A DNA stretch of 39,406 nucleotides from CAZSTA01 sp964609495 [NCBI: uncultured bacterium] (GTDB taxonomy: Bacteria; CAZSTA01). Under the pieces are notes generated by a model. The model saw nothing but the letters and a program-made list of their open reading frames with translations, ran no database searches and was not told the DNA's origin. The stretch covers positions 6,391 through 45,796 of the forward strand of contig CAZSTA010000004.1 in the NCBI GenBank assembly GCA_964609495.1. Direction: 5' to 3'. The translations under genes were made by a program, and so were the position numbers. This document shows positions 7,039 through 18,066 of this stretch, one piece after another. Numbering within the stretch: the stretch's first letter is position 1; every line of letters begins with the position of its first letter.

Positions 7039-7509
7039 TTACTCCCTCTTGCCCTTCATCTCTTCCTCATCTATAACTCGAACTTTGGCTTTCGCCGTCA
7101 CTTTACGATGTAATCTAATAGGAATCTCATAATCTCCGATCTGTTTTATCGATTCCTCCAGCCTTATCTTCCGCCTATCTATCGTCAATTTCAATTTTTT
7201 CTCGATCTCATTAGCGATATCGGTAGAAGTCACTGAGCCATATAGATGACCTTCCTGACTAACCTTCCCTGGCATAACTATATTCAACTTCTCGATAAGT
7301 TCCGCCAATTGCTCAGCTTCCTCCTGTTCTCTAGCGTCCTTGAGCATCTCAGCCTTCTGCTTATGTTCCCAAGCCTTCTTATTTCCGGAAGTAGCCTCGA
7401 TCGCTAACTTCTCGGGCAACAAGTAATTACGAGCATACCCTTTAGCTACATCGACTACAGTCCCCTTCTTCCCTAAGTTCTCTATATCTTGCTGTAAGAT
7501 AACTTCCAT
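7039..7509 (-). CDS. rplI: 50S ribosomal protein L9
   Basis: 156 aa. The N-terminal L9 signature MEVILQQDIENLGKKGTVVDV and GYARNYLLP are followed by the long connecting helix and a C-terminal domain (YGSVTSTDIA, DYEIPIRLH). L9 binds 23S rRNA near the L1 stalk. It sits between the YybS-like gene and dnaB. The C-terminus has a short charged extension (DEEEMKGKRE). Confidence 0.97.
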   Translation of the reverse strand: MEVILQQDIENLGKKGTVVDVAKGYARNYLLPEKLAIEATSGNKKAWEHKQKAEMLKDAREQEEAEQLAELIEKLNIVMPGKVSQEGHLYGSVTSTDIANEIEKKLKLTIDRRKIRLEESIKQIGDYEIPIRLHRKVTAKAKVRVIDEEEMKGKRE

Positions 7510-7523
7510 AGATTTATATCCCC

Positions 7524-8492
7524 CTATTCATTGCTTTTAGCTAAATTTAATTTCCTCAGATCAAGCAAGCTATCTAGTAACCCCACCAATACTACTATGA
7601 AGGATAGAAAAGGTATGGTTATCAGAAGAAAGTATATTATTACTTTGAAAACGATGTTAAAGGAATACTTTTTCATAAAGAAGCTCAATACCGATATAGC
7701 TTGAACGAAGAAGATTATAGAGAAAATAGATAGTATATTTGCTCCCATCCTATATAATATAGATGATCCCAGATATTGACTTAGCATCGTTATCAACCAA
7801 CCAGCTATAAAGCCCCAAACCGTGTAGTGTGGAATTCGCCAACGGGAGAAGGGAGGCAGACCCCCCTCGATTTTATGACCCAATTTAGCCAACACCAGTT
7901 TAGCGACCCAGAAGTTCAGGAAGGTGTCAAATACAGCCGCAATTAGAAATGAGCTGGGCAGAAGCAGGGAGACCATCTTGAGCATATTATCAAAAGTGCT
8001 CCTCATCTCCTTCAACTGCTCTGAAGCAAGCCCCATCTTTTCGTAGAGCGATAAGGAAGTGGAGATTCCCTGTTGCATAGCTCTATTGATCTCCGTAATG
8101 GGATTCATCCTTAAGAAGATGAAGGAGATAGTCAACATAAGCCCAGTTCCCACCAGAGAAGCGATGCTCCCTATAATTAGGATCTTAGCAGGGGAAAATC
8201 CTCGTCTTATGCATAGTCCTAGGGAGATCCCGATAGCTCCGAAGCCGAATAGAACGGTTATCCCCAATAGAGGGCCTGATAATATGGATACCAGGAGAGC
8301 GGCGATAAAGGTCGCCATTATGCTTATCTCTTTTCCCCATCTCACCCCGGCTATGATTATCGGAACTGGGCAGACGAAGGTCATCAAAGTTCCTATTACC
8401 GGTATATAGAAACTCATCAGAACCAGTATGGCGGCGATGCTAGCTAAAATCGCCCCCTCAGTTAATGCTCTCGTTGACAATTTATTGAGCAT
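7524..8492 (-). CDS. YybS/DUF2232-like integral membrane protein
   Basis: 322 aa with about eight hydrophobic segments, starting with ALTEGAILASIAAILVLMSF. This N-terminal pattern and the position between rpsR and rplI-dnaB match the DUF2232 (YybS) family, related in fold to ECF-type substrate-binding membrane proteins. Function of the family is unknown. The ATG has a GGGGAG stretch about 12 nt upstream. It is probably cotranscribed with the flanking ribosomal genes. Confidence 0.8.
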   Translation of the reverse strand: MLNKLSTRALTEGAILASIAAILVLMSFYIPVIGTLMTFVCPVPIIIAGVRWGKEISIMATFIAALLVSILSGPLLGITVLFGFGAIGISLGLCIRRGFSPAKILIIGSIASLVGTGLMLTISFIFLRMNPITEINRAMQQGISTSLSLYEKMGLASEQLKEMRSTFDNMLKMVSLLLPSSFLIAAVFDTFLNFWVAKLVLAKLGHKIEGGLPPFSRWRIPHYTVWGFIAGWLITMLSQYLGSSILYRMGANILSIFSIIFFVQAISVLSFFMKKYSFNIVFKVIIYFLLITIPFLSFIVVLVGLLDSLLDLRKLNLAKSNE

Positions 8493-8541
8493 CCTTCATA
8501 CTCTCCCCTCAGAAGGGAGTTTTAATATAGAGGTAATAAAG

Positions 8542-8805
8542 TTACTCAGATGAAGTAAAGGGCAACAGAGCGATGTTACGAGCCTTTTTGATAGCTCTAG
8601 TAAGGCTCCTTTGATGCTTAGCGCAGTTTCCAGATACTCGGCGAGGTATGATCTTCCCTTGCTCCGAGACAAAACGTTTTAATATTTTAACATCTTTGAA
8701 GTTTATCTCATTTATGTTATCCGCGCAAAAGATACAAACTTTCTTTCTTGGTCTTCTTCTAGCTTTAAATTTGCTTTTAGATCTCCTTCTATCATCACGA
8801 GCCAT
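8542..8805 (-). CDS. rpsR: 30S ribosomal protein S18
   Basis: 87 aa from the ATG at 8805 ([12 protein letters not shown]), the usual S18 start. An in-frame TTG at 8844 would add 13 residues. AAGGAGG lies about 15 nt upstream of the ATG, wider than usual, so the start is not fully settled. The core shows KVCIFC, then [43 protein letters not shown]. The CxxC plus CAKH residues suggest a zinc-binding (C+) form of S18. S18 pairs with S6 on the platform of the 30S subunit. Confidence 0.95.
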   Translation of the reverse strand: MARDDRRRSKSKFKARRRPRKKVCIFCADNINEINFKDVKILKRFVSEQGKIIPRRVSGNCAKHQRSLTRAIKKARNIALLPFTSSE

Positions 8806-8872
8806 ATTTGATTTATTCAGCCTCCTTAAATGATTGTTATGCAATTTTGGTTAGAATCGGTTTACAGAATAA

Positions 8873-9319
8873 CTAGAAGGGAACATCTGGAACCTCTTCT
8901 TCTGACGCTTCAACTTCTTCCTCTTCTTGCTCCTCCTGGTCCTCAATTTCTTCCTCTTCCTCTTCCTCTTCACTGGGAGCCTCTCTAGGAGCAGCAAGAA
9001 ATATCACCCTTCTAGCTACTATATCCATAGCACTCCTCTTTTGGCCATCCTCAGTTTCCCAGGAGCGGAATTGAAGGCGACCATCCACTATGATCTGACT
9101 CCCTTTTTTCAGATATTCGCTGCAGTTTTCCGCTGGCCGTCCCCATACCGAAACATTGACGTAGCAAATATCCTCTTTTCGTTCCCCAGCTTGGGTGGTA
9201 TAAGTCTGATTGCTGGCTAATCTAAGAGTAGCTACTGCTCTGCCACTGGGGGTATAACGGAGTTCAGGATCTCTTGTCAATCGTCCGGAAATAAAAACCT
9301 TATTCAAACTTGCTGGCAT
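8873..9319 (-). CDS. ssb: Single-stranded DNA-binding protein, acidic-tail copy
   Basis: 148 aa. The OB fold spans about 1-105 (LNKVFISGRLTRDPELRYTPSGRAVATLRLASN, quoted only in part: FISGRLTRDPELRYTPSG). It is followed by a long Glu-rich linker and the C-terminal tip EVPDVPF, the typical SSB partner-recruiting tail. This is the copy expected to act at replication forks. It follows the other ssb by 26 bp and precedes rpsR. Confidence 0.93.
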   Translation of the reverse strand: MPASLNKVFISGRLTRDPELRYTPSGRAVATLRLASNQTYTTQAGERKEDICYVNVSVWGRPAENCSEYLKKGSQIIVDGRLQFRSWETEDGQKRSAMDIVARRVIFLAAPREAPSEEEEEEEEIEDQEEQEEEEVEASEEEVPDVPF

Positions 9320-9345
9320 AAAGCGATCACTCTCCTCTATTGAGA

Positions 9346-9738
9346 CTAGAGTTCACTGATATCTATTGGTTCTGCACCCCCAAATGGCTCTTCATAGTAG
9401 GATTCTTTGGGCCTGCCTAGGAATCCGACTCTATTAGCTACAACTTTTAACTTGCTTCTTTTTTCCCCTTCTGGAGTCTCCCAAGAATCAAGTTTCAATC
9501 GTCCTTCTACTACAACCTGCCTCCCTTTGCTTATATACTTACTGCAGTTCTCTGCCAATTTTCTCCAAGTTTCTATATTGACGAAGCAAGTAGATTCTTT
9601 CGTCTCACCCTCCTCTGTTGTATAGAAATTACTAACTGCTATACCGAAGGTAGCAACAGCATCCCCGCTGGGAATATAGCGAAGCTCCGGGTCCCTTGTT
9701 AAATTCCCCAACAATATCACGCTGTTAAGATCTGACAT
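9346..9738 (-). CDS. ssb: Single-stranded DNA-binding protein, second copy without DVPF tail
   Basis: 130 aa with a complete OB fold (ILLGNLTRDPELRYIPSGD, VNIETWRKLAENC, GRQVVVEGRLKLDSWETPEG). The C-terminus ends in AEPIDISEL, so it lacks the DDDIPF-like tip that recruits repair and replication proteins. AGGTGG precedes the ATG. It is clearly a diverged paralog of the adjacent ssb and lies directly after rpsF. It may form mixed tetramers or have a special DNA-binding role; that is inference. Confidence 0.92.
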   Translation of the reverse strand: MSDLNSVILLGNLTRDPELRYIPSGDAVATFGIAVSNFYTTEEGETKESTCFVNIETWRKLAENCSKYISKGRQVVVEGRLKLDSWETPEGEKRSKLKVVANRVGFLGRPKESYYEEPFGGAEPIDISEL

Positions 9739-9786
9739 GGATTAACACCACCTTTAAAGTTAGATAAATGGCGGGTATAGATAATC

Positions 9787-10068
9787 TTAAGATCTTGAGG
9801 TCATAGATCTCATAACCAGACCGCTTAACTTAATTTCCCTTTCCAGATCGGAAATTATCGAAGGTTCAGCCTCAAAGGAAAAGATAACGTAAAAGCCTCT
9901 CTTCTTGCCATTTATATCAAATCCTAATTTTCTAGCCCCCATCTTGTCCAAGCCTTTGAACTCACAACCAAGGCTCTTTATCAGCTCCTCCACCCCTTGT
10001 ATTTTCCCCTCTAGTTCCTCCTCATCGAGATCGGGATCGAGAATGGAAACCAACTCGTATTTCCGCAA
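9787..10068 (-). CDS. rpsF: 30S ribosomal protein S6
   Basis: 93 aa from a TTG at 10068, giving the family N-terminus LRKYELVSILDPDL. GAGGAGG lies 8 nt upstream of this TTG, so it is preferred over the in-frame ATG at 10089, which would overlap ychF and add MYEEVKW. The rest, KMGARKLGFDINGKKRGFYVIF, matches S6. S6 binds S18 on 16S rRNA, and the S6-SSB-S18 gene order is classical. Confidence 0.95.
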   Translation of the reverse strand: MRKYELVSILDPDLDEEELEGKIQGVEELIKSLGCEFKGLDKMGARKLGFDINGKKRGFYVIFSFEAEPSIISDLEREIKLSGLVMRSMTSRS

Positions 10069-10081
10069 CCATTTCACCTCC

Positions 10082-11170
10082 TCATACATTAAATCTGAAG
10101 TAGATTATATCTCCATCCTGAACAACGTAATTATGCCCCTCTAGCCGCATCAATCCTTTTTCCCTTGCGGCAGCTAGAGAACCTGTCTTTACAAGATCAT
10201 CATAAGATATTACCTCAGCTCGGATAAATCCCCTCTCCATATCACTATGCACCTTTCCAGCCGCTTGAGGGGCTTTAGTCTCTCGCTTCAGGGTCCTAGC
10301 TCTGACTTCCTTATCTCCAGTAGTATAGAAGGTGATGAGATCTAGCTGTTCATAGCCAACCCTTATTAATCGCTCCAGACTAGCCTCTTCAATTCCCAGC
10401 TCCTTCATAAACTCCCCTATTTCGTCCTCCTCCAACTCGGAAAGCTCCGCCTCCAATTTAGCATAAAGAGGAACGCATACTGAACCCTCTTGAGAGGCAT
10501 AATCCTCGATCTCTGCTAAATAAGGGGAATCCGAATCATCCTCTCCTAAATTGGCTACGTAAATAAATGGCTTAACTGTTAAAAGAGGCATATCTTGAAG
10601 TAATCCCTCTCGTTCATCGTTTAATTCGAGAGAACTTAATAATTCCCCTCGATTAATGATATCCTCAAGCTCCCTCAGAGAATCCGCTTCTGCTTTATAC
10701 TTAGGATCACCAGTTTTGATAAATCTTTTGGCCTTCTCATGCCGTCGGTTTATGATCTCTAGATCGGCTAGACTTAGCTCCAGCTTTATAGTTTCGATGT
10801 CTCGAATAGGATCGATACTTCCCTCTATATGAGGAACATCACCAGCCTCAAAGCAGCGCACCACCTCTACTATAGCATCCACCCCACGAATATGATCTAG
10901 GAATTGATTGCCTAATCCTTCACCTTTACTAGCACCTTTGACTAGACCCGCGATATCGACAAACTCGATGGTAGTGGGAACAGCCTTGGGAGGAGATAAC
11001 AACTCATATATCTTAGTCAGCCTCTCATCTGGCACTTTTACAATTCCCACATTAGGTTTAACGGTGGTGAAGGGATAACTCGCCACCTCAGCTCTCATTC
11101 TAGTCAAGGCATTGAAGAGAGTGGATTTCCCCACATTGGGTAACCCCACTATTCCACAATTGAAGCCCAT
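10082..11170 (-). CDS. ychF: YchF/OLA1-family redox-regulated ATPase
   Basis: 362 aa. G1 GLPNVGKST (9-17), G3 DIAGLVKGA, and the G4 region VANLGE replacing NKxD, as in the YchF subfamily that prefers ATP. A coiled-coil insertion follows G3, and the C-terminal TGS domain covers about 280-362 (TFYTTGDKEVRAR, GHNYVVQDGDIIYFRF). The protein associates with ribosomes. It lies between the SGNH hydrolase (6 bp) and rpsF. Confidence 0.96.
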   Translation of the reverse strand: MGFNCGIVGLPNVGKSTLFNALTRMRAEVASYPFTTVKPNVGIVKVPDERLTKIYELLSPPKAVPTTIEFVDIAGLVKGASKGEGLGNQFLDHIRGVDAIVEVVRCFEAGDVPHIEGSIDPIRDIETIKLELSLADLEIINRRHEKAKRFIKTGDPKYKAEADSLRELEDIINRGELLSSLELNDEREGLLQDMPLLTVKPFIYVANLGEDDSDSPYLAEIEDYASQEGSVCVPLYAKLEAELSELEEDEIGEFMKELGIEEASLERLIRVGYEQLDLITFYTTGDKEVRARTLKRETKAPQAAGKVHSDMERGFIRAEVISYDDLVKTGSLAAAREKGLMRLEGHNYVVQDGDIIYFRFNV

Positions 11171-11176
11171 TTTCTC

Positions 11177-11995
11177 TCACTTGCTTTTCGGGAGGAGATA
11201 TTTATTGCTCAGAACTTCGCTTATCTTCTCCGCTATAACTCGTTGACCATAAGCAGTCGGATGTATTCCATCGGGATGTATTAAATCTTCCTCAGCTCTC
11301 TTTGAGAACTCTTCATTAATATCGATAAGACCGAGGTTCGATTTCCCTGCTACTTCTCTTATAGCCTGATTATAAAGTTCATAAATTTGGATCTGATCTA
11401 GGAGCGTATCCCTATCTTTCCTGCCGATGAAAGCCCCTTCTTTTACAGTGCTAGTGGTCATAAGGAAAATCTCCGCTTCACTATTCTCCTCGATCCTCGA
11501 TATGATTGTATGAAGCGTGTCCTTAAATTGATCTATCGGAACACGAGGTTTAAGCCTTAAATTTTCTACCCCTAGTAATTCTCCTTTGAATCCGCTCTTC
11601 ACTACCCTTCTCAACTTCTCCAGCCATTTGGCTTTACATAATCTTCGATAGGCAGGGATAAGGCGATGTAGCTTCCTATCAACCTTACCTATTAGGATTA
11701 AGAGATTTTTCGCCATCCCCTCCTGTTTTTCAGGTTGAACTAGATAGCCATCGTTAAGACCAAAGCTGACTAAGACAAGATCGGGGTTAAGCTCGAGAAC
11801 ATCCCTGGATAATCTTTCCAAACCTTGATGGGCTATATTACCTGAAACTCCAGCGTTGATAACTATTATATCATCCCTTTTGAGCTTTTCCCTTAATCTC
11901 CTCTGAAGTATATAGGTATAAGTCTCATTCTCAGCTAATCCCTCACCATAAGTTACCGAATCCCCGAGAGCCACTATCCTTTCAGGAAAGGGCAT
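11177..11995 (-). CDS. SGNH/GDSL-family hydrolase
   Basis: 272 aa. Block I ALGDSVTYGEGL with catalytic Ser13; block II NAGVSGNIAHQGL; block III FGLND (Asn81); block V HPDGIHPTAYG with Asp242 and His245. These form the expected Ser-Asp-His set of a serine esterase or lipase. No signal peptide is obvious, so it is probably cytoplasmic. It is the first gene after the promoter at 12038-12066. Substrate unknown. Confidence 0.9.
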   Translation of the reverse strand: MPFPERIVALGDSVTYGEGLAENETYTYILQRRLREKLKRDDIIVINAGVSGNIAHQGLERLSRDVLELNPDLVLVSFGLNDGYLVQPEKQEGMAKNLLILIGKVDRKLHRLIPAYRRLCKAKWLEKLRRVVKSGFKGELLGVENLRLKPRVPIDQFKDTLHTIISRIEENSEAEIFLMTTSTVKEGAFIGRKDRDTLLDQIQIYELYNQAIREVAGKSNLGLIDINEEFSKRAEEDLIHPDGIHPTAYGQRVIAEKISEVLSNKYLLPKSK

Positions 11996-12037
11996 AAAGA
12001 TAACCCCTTTGCGAACATCCGTTTAGACCAATTTCTA

Positions 12038-12066
12038 ATTATAGCATATCTTTGTAAGTTTAGCAA
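12038..12066 (-). promoter_or_regulatory. Promoter of the SGNH-ychF-rpsF...dnaB operon
   Basis: On the minus strand TTGCTA (12066-12061), 17-bp spacer, TATAAT (12043-12038). The -10 is perfect and the -35 matches 4 of 6. It lies about 45 bp upstream of the SGNH hydrolase ATG. Confidence 0.7.
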
Positions 12067-12114
12067 CCCCTAATTTTCACCCCCAAGTATTTAAATCGTG
12101 CTGAGAAATAGTTA

Positions 12115-12984
12115 TCACTTATATCTGATATCAAGACTGCCCACCCCAGATGTAACCTCTAAATCTAGCTTAGCAGAAGCCTCATCATAATTGTCTGTTT
12201 TGTATTCTCTCCCGTTGATCTTCTCGAAACTACTCGGAAGATCTAATGAACCTAAGGCAGAAGATCTTTTCAGATGAACTCCTAATCCTTTGGGAACTAT
12301 GACTTTAATGCTGGAGGCTCCAGACTTTATCACTGCCTCGGTCTTCTCTACCTTGTCCCCAAAGATTACAGTAATGCTACTCGCCCCAGTGCTTAAGCGG
12401 AACTTAGTGAGCTTCAAAGAGCTGAAGTCAAGGTTCATATTGCCCGCTCCGCTATTCAATTCTAATTTAAGAGGAGCATCATCGATAAGCTTTAAATCCC
12501 AATCGATGCCCTTCATCCTATCCTCTCTTCTCTGTTTAATCTCTACTTCAGCTCTTCCATTCCTGTAATCATAATCGATTACTGATCTTGCCTTGCGGAA
12601 TTCACCTTCGTAGAGCTTATCAGAAGTAGCGGATATATCAAGCTCGCCAGCCCCTATGCTTACTTCAAAATCAGCTTCTTTTATACCAGTTGGTAAATCC
12701 TTGCTATACTCCTCCGTTGGAGCTATCCTATCTCTGGTAGGACCTCCCCAAAGGAGTAAGACCAGAACGATCGCTAGAATTATGAGAACAGTAGTAGAAT
12801 TCAAGGGTTTGATCTTGCCCTCGCGTTGGAGGATTCCTAAACCTATGAAGATCAAGGCAAGGGGCCAGAGTCTCCAAATTCTCGCTAGTGATCCCCATGA
12901 CAGAACTCCGATTGCGCCAAGGAGTAATATAACCCCTAAAACTACGACGAATGCCCCTATTAGAAATCGATCGTCTATTTTCAT
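12115..12984 (-). CDS. LiaF-like membrane protein (toast-rack domain)
   Basis: 289 aa. The N-terminal 80 residues form about three transmembrane helices, with WPLALIFIGLGIL typical of the LiaI/LiaF-like membrane domain. The rest is beta-rich with repeated GAGxxxLxxS-type strands (VSIGAGELDISATS, LNSGAGNMNLDF, VTSGVGSLDIRY), as in the right-handed beta 'toast-rack' domain. Relatives such as LiaF sense cell-envelope stress with a two-component system, but none is adjacent. GGGAGGT precedes the ATG; the gene follows ligA by 16 bp. Confidence 0.8.
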   Translation of the reverse strand: MKIDDRFLIGAFVVVLGVILLLGAIGVLSWGSLARIWRLWPLALIFIGLGILQREGKIKPLNSTTVLIILAIVLVLLLWGGPTRDRIAPTEEYSKDLPTGIKEADFEVSIGAGELDISATSDKLYEGEFRKARSVIDYDYRNGRAEVEIKQRREDRMKGIDWDLKLIDDAPLKLELNSGAGNMNLDFSSLKLTKFRLSTGASSITVIFGDKVEKTEAVIKSGASSIKVIVPKGLGVHLKRSSALGSLDLPSSFEKINGREYKTDNYDEASAKLDLEVTSGVGSLDIRYK

Positions 12985-13000
12985 CTTATCTACCTCCCAT

Positions 13001-15022
<2,022 letters not shown>

Positions 15023-15039
15023 TTATTCTTCCCTGGGGA

Positions 15040-15068
15040 GGCTGTCGGATCTTAGAGATCCGACAGCC
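15040..15068. other. Perfect 12-bp hairpin between Gfo/Idh/MocA gene and ligA
   Basis: GGCTGTCGGATC and GATCCGACAGCC form a 12-bp stem with a 5-nt loop. No T-run follows on either strand, so it is not a textbook intrinsic terminator. It could separate the two genes' expression or protect mRNA ends. Confidence 0.65.
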
Positions 15069-15080
15069 ACAAAAGTTAGG

Positions 15081-16046
15081 CTAACCAGCAATATCAACCT
15101 GTTTCCCACTCTCGATTGACTCGTTCACTGCTAAGCTCACAGCTAAACTCTTAACTCCGTCGGAGTAAGGGCATCTTATCTTGGAAGCATCCTTGGTCCT
15201 TACCGCCTCTACGAATATCTGATCTTCTCGGAGATAAGGGTTCAAGATGCTTCTATACTCCTCACTCCTTCCCCTTTCGATGAACTTCACATATTGGCTT
15301 GCCATCTCCACCGTCAAGTTCTTGGCGAACAGTTTGAGTCCCACTTCACCGCTCCCAGAGATACAGGCGGAAGCAATATGTCCGATAGCCCCATTCTCAA
15401 ACTCAAGTATAGCTAAGCTTGCATCCTCCACATCATAATTCTCGAACTCGGTGTTCAATCCAACGAATCCTCTCGCGAAAACGCTCTTCACATCTCCTAT
15501 CATATAGCGAGCTAGATCGAAGATATGAGTCGTCTGCTCAACAGCTTGTCCTCCAGATTGCTCCTTTCTTCGCCACCAAGCTACTCCTGGCGTTCCGCCT
15601 AGCCAAGCTCCCAGAGCCATGGCGATCTTCTTGCCTTCCAATAGCTGTTTAGCTCTATCGGTGGTATCGAGATATCGCCAGTTATAACCTACGCTAGAGA
15701 TAACACCTGCTTTCTCGATAGCTCCCTCTATCTCCTTAGCCTTCTCCAGAGTCACCGCGATGGGTTTCTCCACCATTATAGCTATTCCCTTCTCAGCGGC
15801 TATCAACTCTTGCTCCTCGTGAGCGAAGGGAGGAATACAGATGTAGATCGCGTCCAGCTTCTCCTTGTCAAGCATCTCCTTATAATCCGTATAAGCTACA
15901 CCTCCGAATCTCTTAGCCGCTTTCTCCGCCTTCTCCTTCACTACATCACATAGAGCGGTGATCTTGGCTTCCTCGATCTGCTCCAACTGATTAAAATGAA
16001 AATTGGCGATACCTCCCGTGCCTATAAAACCGATACTTACAGACAT
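15081..16046 (-). CDS. Gfo/Idh/MocA-family oxidoreductase
   Basis: 321 aa. The N-terminal Rossmann fold has GFIGTGGIANFH (6-17) for NAD(P) binding, and EKPIAV (93-98) carries the conserved active-site Lys. The C-terminal alpha/beta domain includes GGQAVEQTTHIFDLARYMIG, with the His expected near the substrate. The family oxidises or reduces sugars and inositols. AGGAGGC precedes the ATG. Neighbours give no substrate clue; a second paralog lies at 26147-27289. Confidence 0.92.
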   Translation of the reverse strand: MSVSIGFIGTGGIANFHFNQLEQIEEAKITALCDVVKEKAEKAAKRFGGVAYTDYKEMLDKEKLDAIYICIPPFAHEEQELIAAEKGIAIMVEKPIAVTLEKAKEIEGAIEKAGVISSVGYNWRYLDTTDRAKQLLEGKKIAMALGAWLGGTPGVAWWRRKEQSGGQAVEQTTHIFDLARYMIGDVKSVFARGFVGLNTEFENYDVEDASLAILEFENGAIGHIASACISGSGEVGLKLFAKNLTVEMASQYVKFIERGRSEEYRSILNPYLREDQIFVEAVRTKDASKIRCPYSDGVKSLAVSLAVNESIESGKQVDIAG

Positions 16047-16203
16047 TGATATGCCTCCTTTTAGTTAAAAGATAGTTACTGATAAAAATATAAGACCCAT
16101 TAGATTCCGAAGAGTTGCCCGAAGCCTGCCTACGCACTAATTGTTCTATTACAACAAATCCGCTATTCATCTCCTCTCCATTCTTCGGCGTAAAAAAAAT
16201 CAA

Positions 16204-16809
16204 CTACCCTTTAGAAAATATGCTTAGCCAAAAGAAGTGATTCTTTACCTTCCAGTTTTGCAGCTTGGATTGGCTCAATAAATCTTTTATCTCTTTTGGT
16301 GTATAAGAAGCTCTAACATGTTTTGAAAAAATGCCCAACCAAGATCTTCTAAAATCGCTGATTAAGAACTTACCTTTGGGCTTAAGAACCCGCTGGATTT
16401 CATTAAACATTCTTATTGGATTCTTTATCAAATGAAGGGTGTTACTGCTGATAACTAAATCAAATGTGTCATCCTCAAGGGGCATATTCTCAGCATCGCC
16501 CTTTTCGAAGGAAACCCTCAAAGATGCTCCACTTTTTTGAACATTATCTCTGGCTAACTCTAATACCACATCAGAAAGGTCCAAACCTATAACTCTCACT
16601 TCAGGAATTCTTTTGGCAAATTCGATGGCAAGTAAACCTGGCCCGGTTCCCACGTCCAGAACTTTGCTATCAGTTATTCCCCATTTTTTAGCTGCAGAGA
16701 CAAAACTCTTAGACACACTCCGCATCCATTTCTCAGTTTCTTTATTATATCTTCTCGCAGTTTCTATGTCTTCAAAGACTCCATGCTCAAGTGGTTTCCT
16801 CTTTACCAT
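16204..16809 (-). CDS. Class I SAM-dependent methyltransferase
   Basis: 201 aa from the ATG at 16809, chosen because GAAGGAG lies 9 nt upstream; an ATG at 16830 would add 7 residues and lacks a site. Motif I VLDVGTGPGLLAIEFA, an acidic strand-2 end (VIGLDLSD), GDAENMPLEDDTFDLVISSNTLHLI and the post-motif VLKPKGKFLISDF are typical of the UbiE/Methyltransf_11 type. Substrate unknown. It follows the ICMT-like gene on the same strand. Confidence 0.9.
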   Translation of the reverse strand: MVKRKPLEHGVFEDIETARRYNKETEKWMRSVSKSFVSAAKKWGITDSKVLDVGTGPGLLAIEFAKRIPEVRVIGLDLSDVVLELARDNVQKSGASLRVSFEKGDAENMPLEDDTFDLVISSNTLHLIKNPIRMFNEIQRVLKPKGKFLISDFRRSWLGIFSKHVRASYTPKEIKDLLSQSKLQNWKVKNHFFWLSIFSKG

Positions 16810-16910
16810 GAATGTATTCTCCTTCTCCATCCCGAAAAGGCGAGATCCGGAATTTAATATAACGTTTTACGAATAAAAGAAGTTCACCTAAGTGGAGTTA
16901 ACTGTCGTTT

Positions 16911-17381
16911 TTAATCTCTATTTCTACGTTGTAACAGCCGTATAATCCCCAGCAAGAAATTCACTCTTGGCACCTTTTGCATATAGCGTCTGTAGTCATC
17001 ACCAAACTTCTCGATATTTAACTGGTCTGCTGATAGAATAATTAGGTAGACGCAAACAATAGCCACAATAGCACTAATTACAATTATCCAATTTTGAAGG
17101 AGGAAAATATGAGAAAGGAACATCACTATCCCGCCTAAATACATTGGATGCCGAACAATACCGTAGATTCCGCTGTCAATGATATTACTAGTACCTTTTA
17201 TACGAAGCGTAAATATAGATAGAAGAACAAATAACGCACCGATCACAAGTATTATCCATCCTACAACTACCAATTCTTTGATGATCGGAACAATATCTAG
17301 CAACCAGGACAATAATATATTCAGAAAAAAACAGATTCCTACAATACTCATCAAAATGTTGTCTTTTGTCTCTCGCCTCAT
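16911..17381 (-). CDS. ICMT/PEMT-family membrane methyltransferase
   Basis: 156 aa with about four transmembrane helices. The signature YGIVRHPMYLGGIVMF (about 77-92) followed by EKFGDDYRRYMQKVPR (about 126-141) matches the isoprenylcysteine carboxyl methyltransferase/phospholipid methyltransferase superfamily, which methylates small lipophilic substrates in the membrane with SAM. Its ATG overlaps the DUF6064-like stop as ATGA, so the two are translationally coupled. Confidence 0.85.
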   Translation of the reverse strand: MRRETKDNILMSIVGICFFLNILLSWLLDIVPIIKELVVVGWIILVIGALFVLLSIFTLRIKGTSNIIDSGIYGIVRHPMYLGGIVMFLSHIFLLQNWIIVISAIVAIVCVYLIILSADQLNIEKFGDDYRRYMQKVPRVNFLLGIIRLLQRRNRD

Positions 17382-18028
17382 ATTCTATACTCCCGATTTC
17401 TTCCAATCGCCTTCCAATTTTTGATTAACATTATTAAACCATATACTCCTACTCCAAAGAGAACACAATCCTCATAGCATTCAAGCGCTCCTAGACACTT
17501 ACCAACGCTCGTCAGGGCCCAAGGCAGAAGTAATATATAGACCTTCTTATCAACCTTTGGTATCGCTCCTGCGACCAGCGCAAGGGCGAATACTGTTAAT
17601 GGACAAGGCATCATAGGTGTGCAGGTTTTTGGGTAATAATGTCCAAGAGCCAATCCAATTAATGGATATAAGAACACCAACAGAATCCAGACGATCGTCA
17701 GATACTTTTGCCATTTCACATCAGGAAGTCTAAACTCGATTTTCCTCGTGAATATATCCACAGCAAACAGAATCGCCACAATGATGAATAAGGGGGCTCC
17801 GAAAAAAGTAGCCATCGGACTCTTAGCGAAGATCAGGAAATATACTATACCATTCCAAACAAAGGCAAATGAGAGGAATGTTTTCATAAGATCGTTTGCC
17901 CTAGTGCTAGGTTTAGCGAATACAAGGTATATCAAAATCAATGCTATAATTACCATAATTATTTGCACTAGAGAAGTTGCTTCATTGTATGCTCCAATTT
18001 GATTCCAAAATGTCTCTGTAGTTGGCAT
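17378..18028 (-). CDS. DUF6064-like integral membrane protein
   Basis: 216 aa, six or so hydrophobic helices. It begins METFWNQIGAYNEAT-like (MPTTETFWNQIGAYNEAT) and contains YPLIGLALGHYYP and CTPMMPCPLTVFALALV, features I associate with the DUF6064 family. Function unknown. It is coupled to the ICMT-like gene by a 4-bp overlap and follows a small membrane protein gene. Confidence 0.75.
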   Translation of the reverse strand: MPTTETFWNQIGAYNEATSLVQIIMVIIALILIYLVFAKPSTRANDLMKTFLSFAFVWNGIVYFLIFAKSPMATFFGAPLFIIVAILFAVDIFTRKIEFRLPDVKWQKYLTIVWILLVFLYPLIGLALGHYYPKTCTPMMPCPLTVFALALVAGAIPKVDKKVYILLLPWALTSVGKCLGALECYEDCVLFGVGVYGLIMLIKNWKAIGRNREYRI

Positions 18029-18066
18029 ATTAAAACCTCTTTTTTCAAATTAACAGATAGGAGCGA

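Noticed and set aside
8501-8524. CTCCC...GGGAG hairpin followed by TTTT between rpsR and the YybS-like gene
   Set aside because: The T-run lies on the plus strand, where no gene ends; the stem is short and unlikely to end the minus-strand operon.
10069-10089. ATG start for rpsF at 10089
   Set aside because: The TTG at 10068 has GAGGAGG 8 nt upstream and yields the family N-terminus (LRKYELV); the longer form overlaps ychF.
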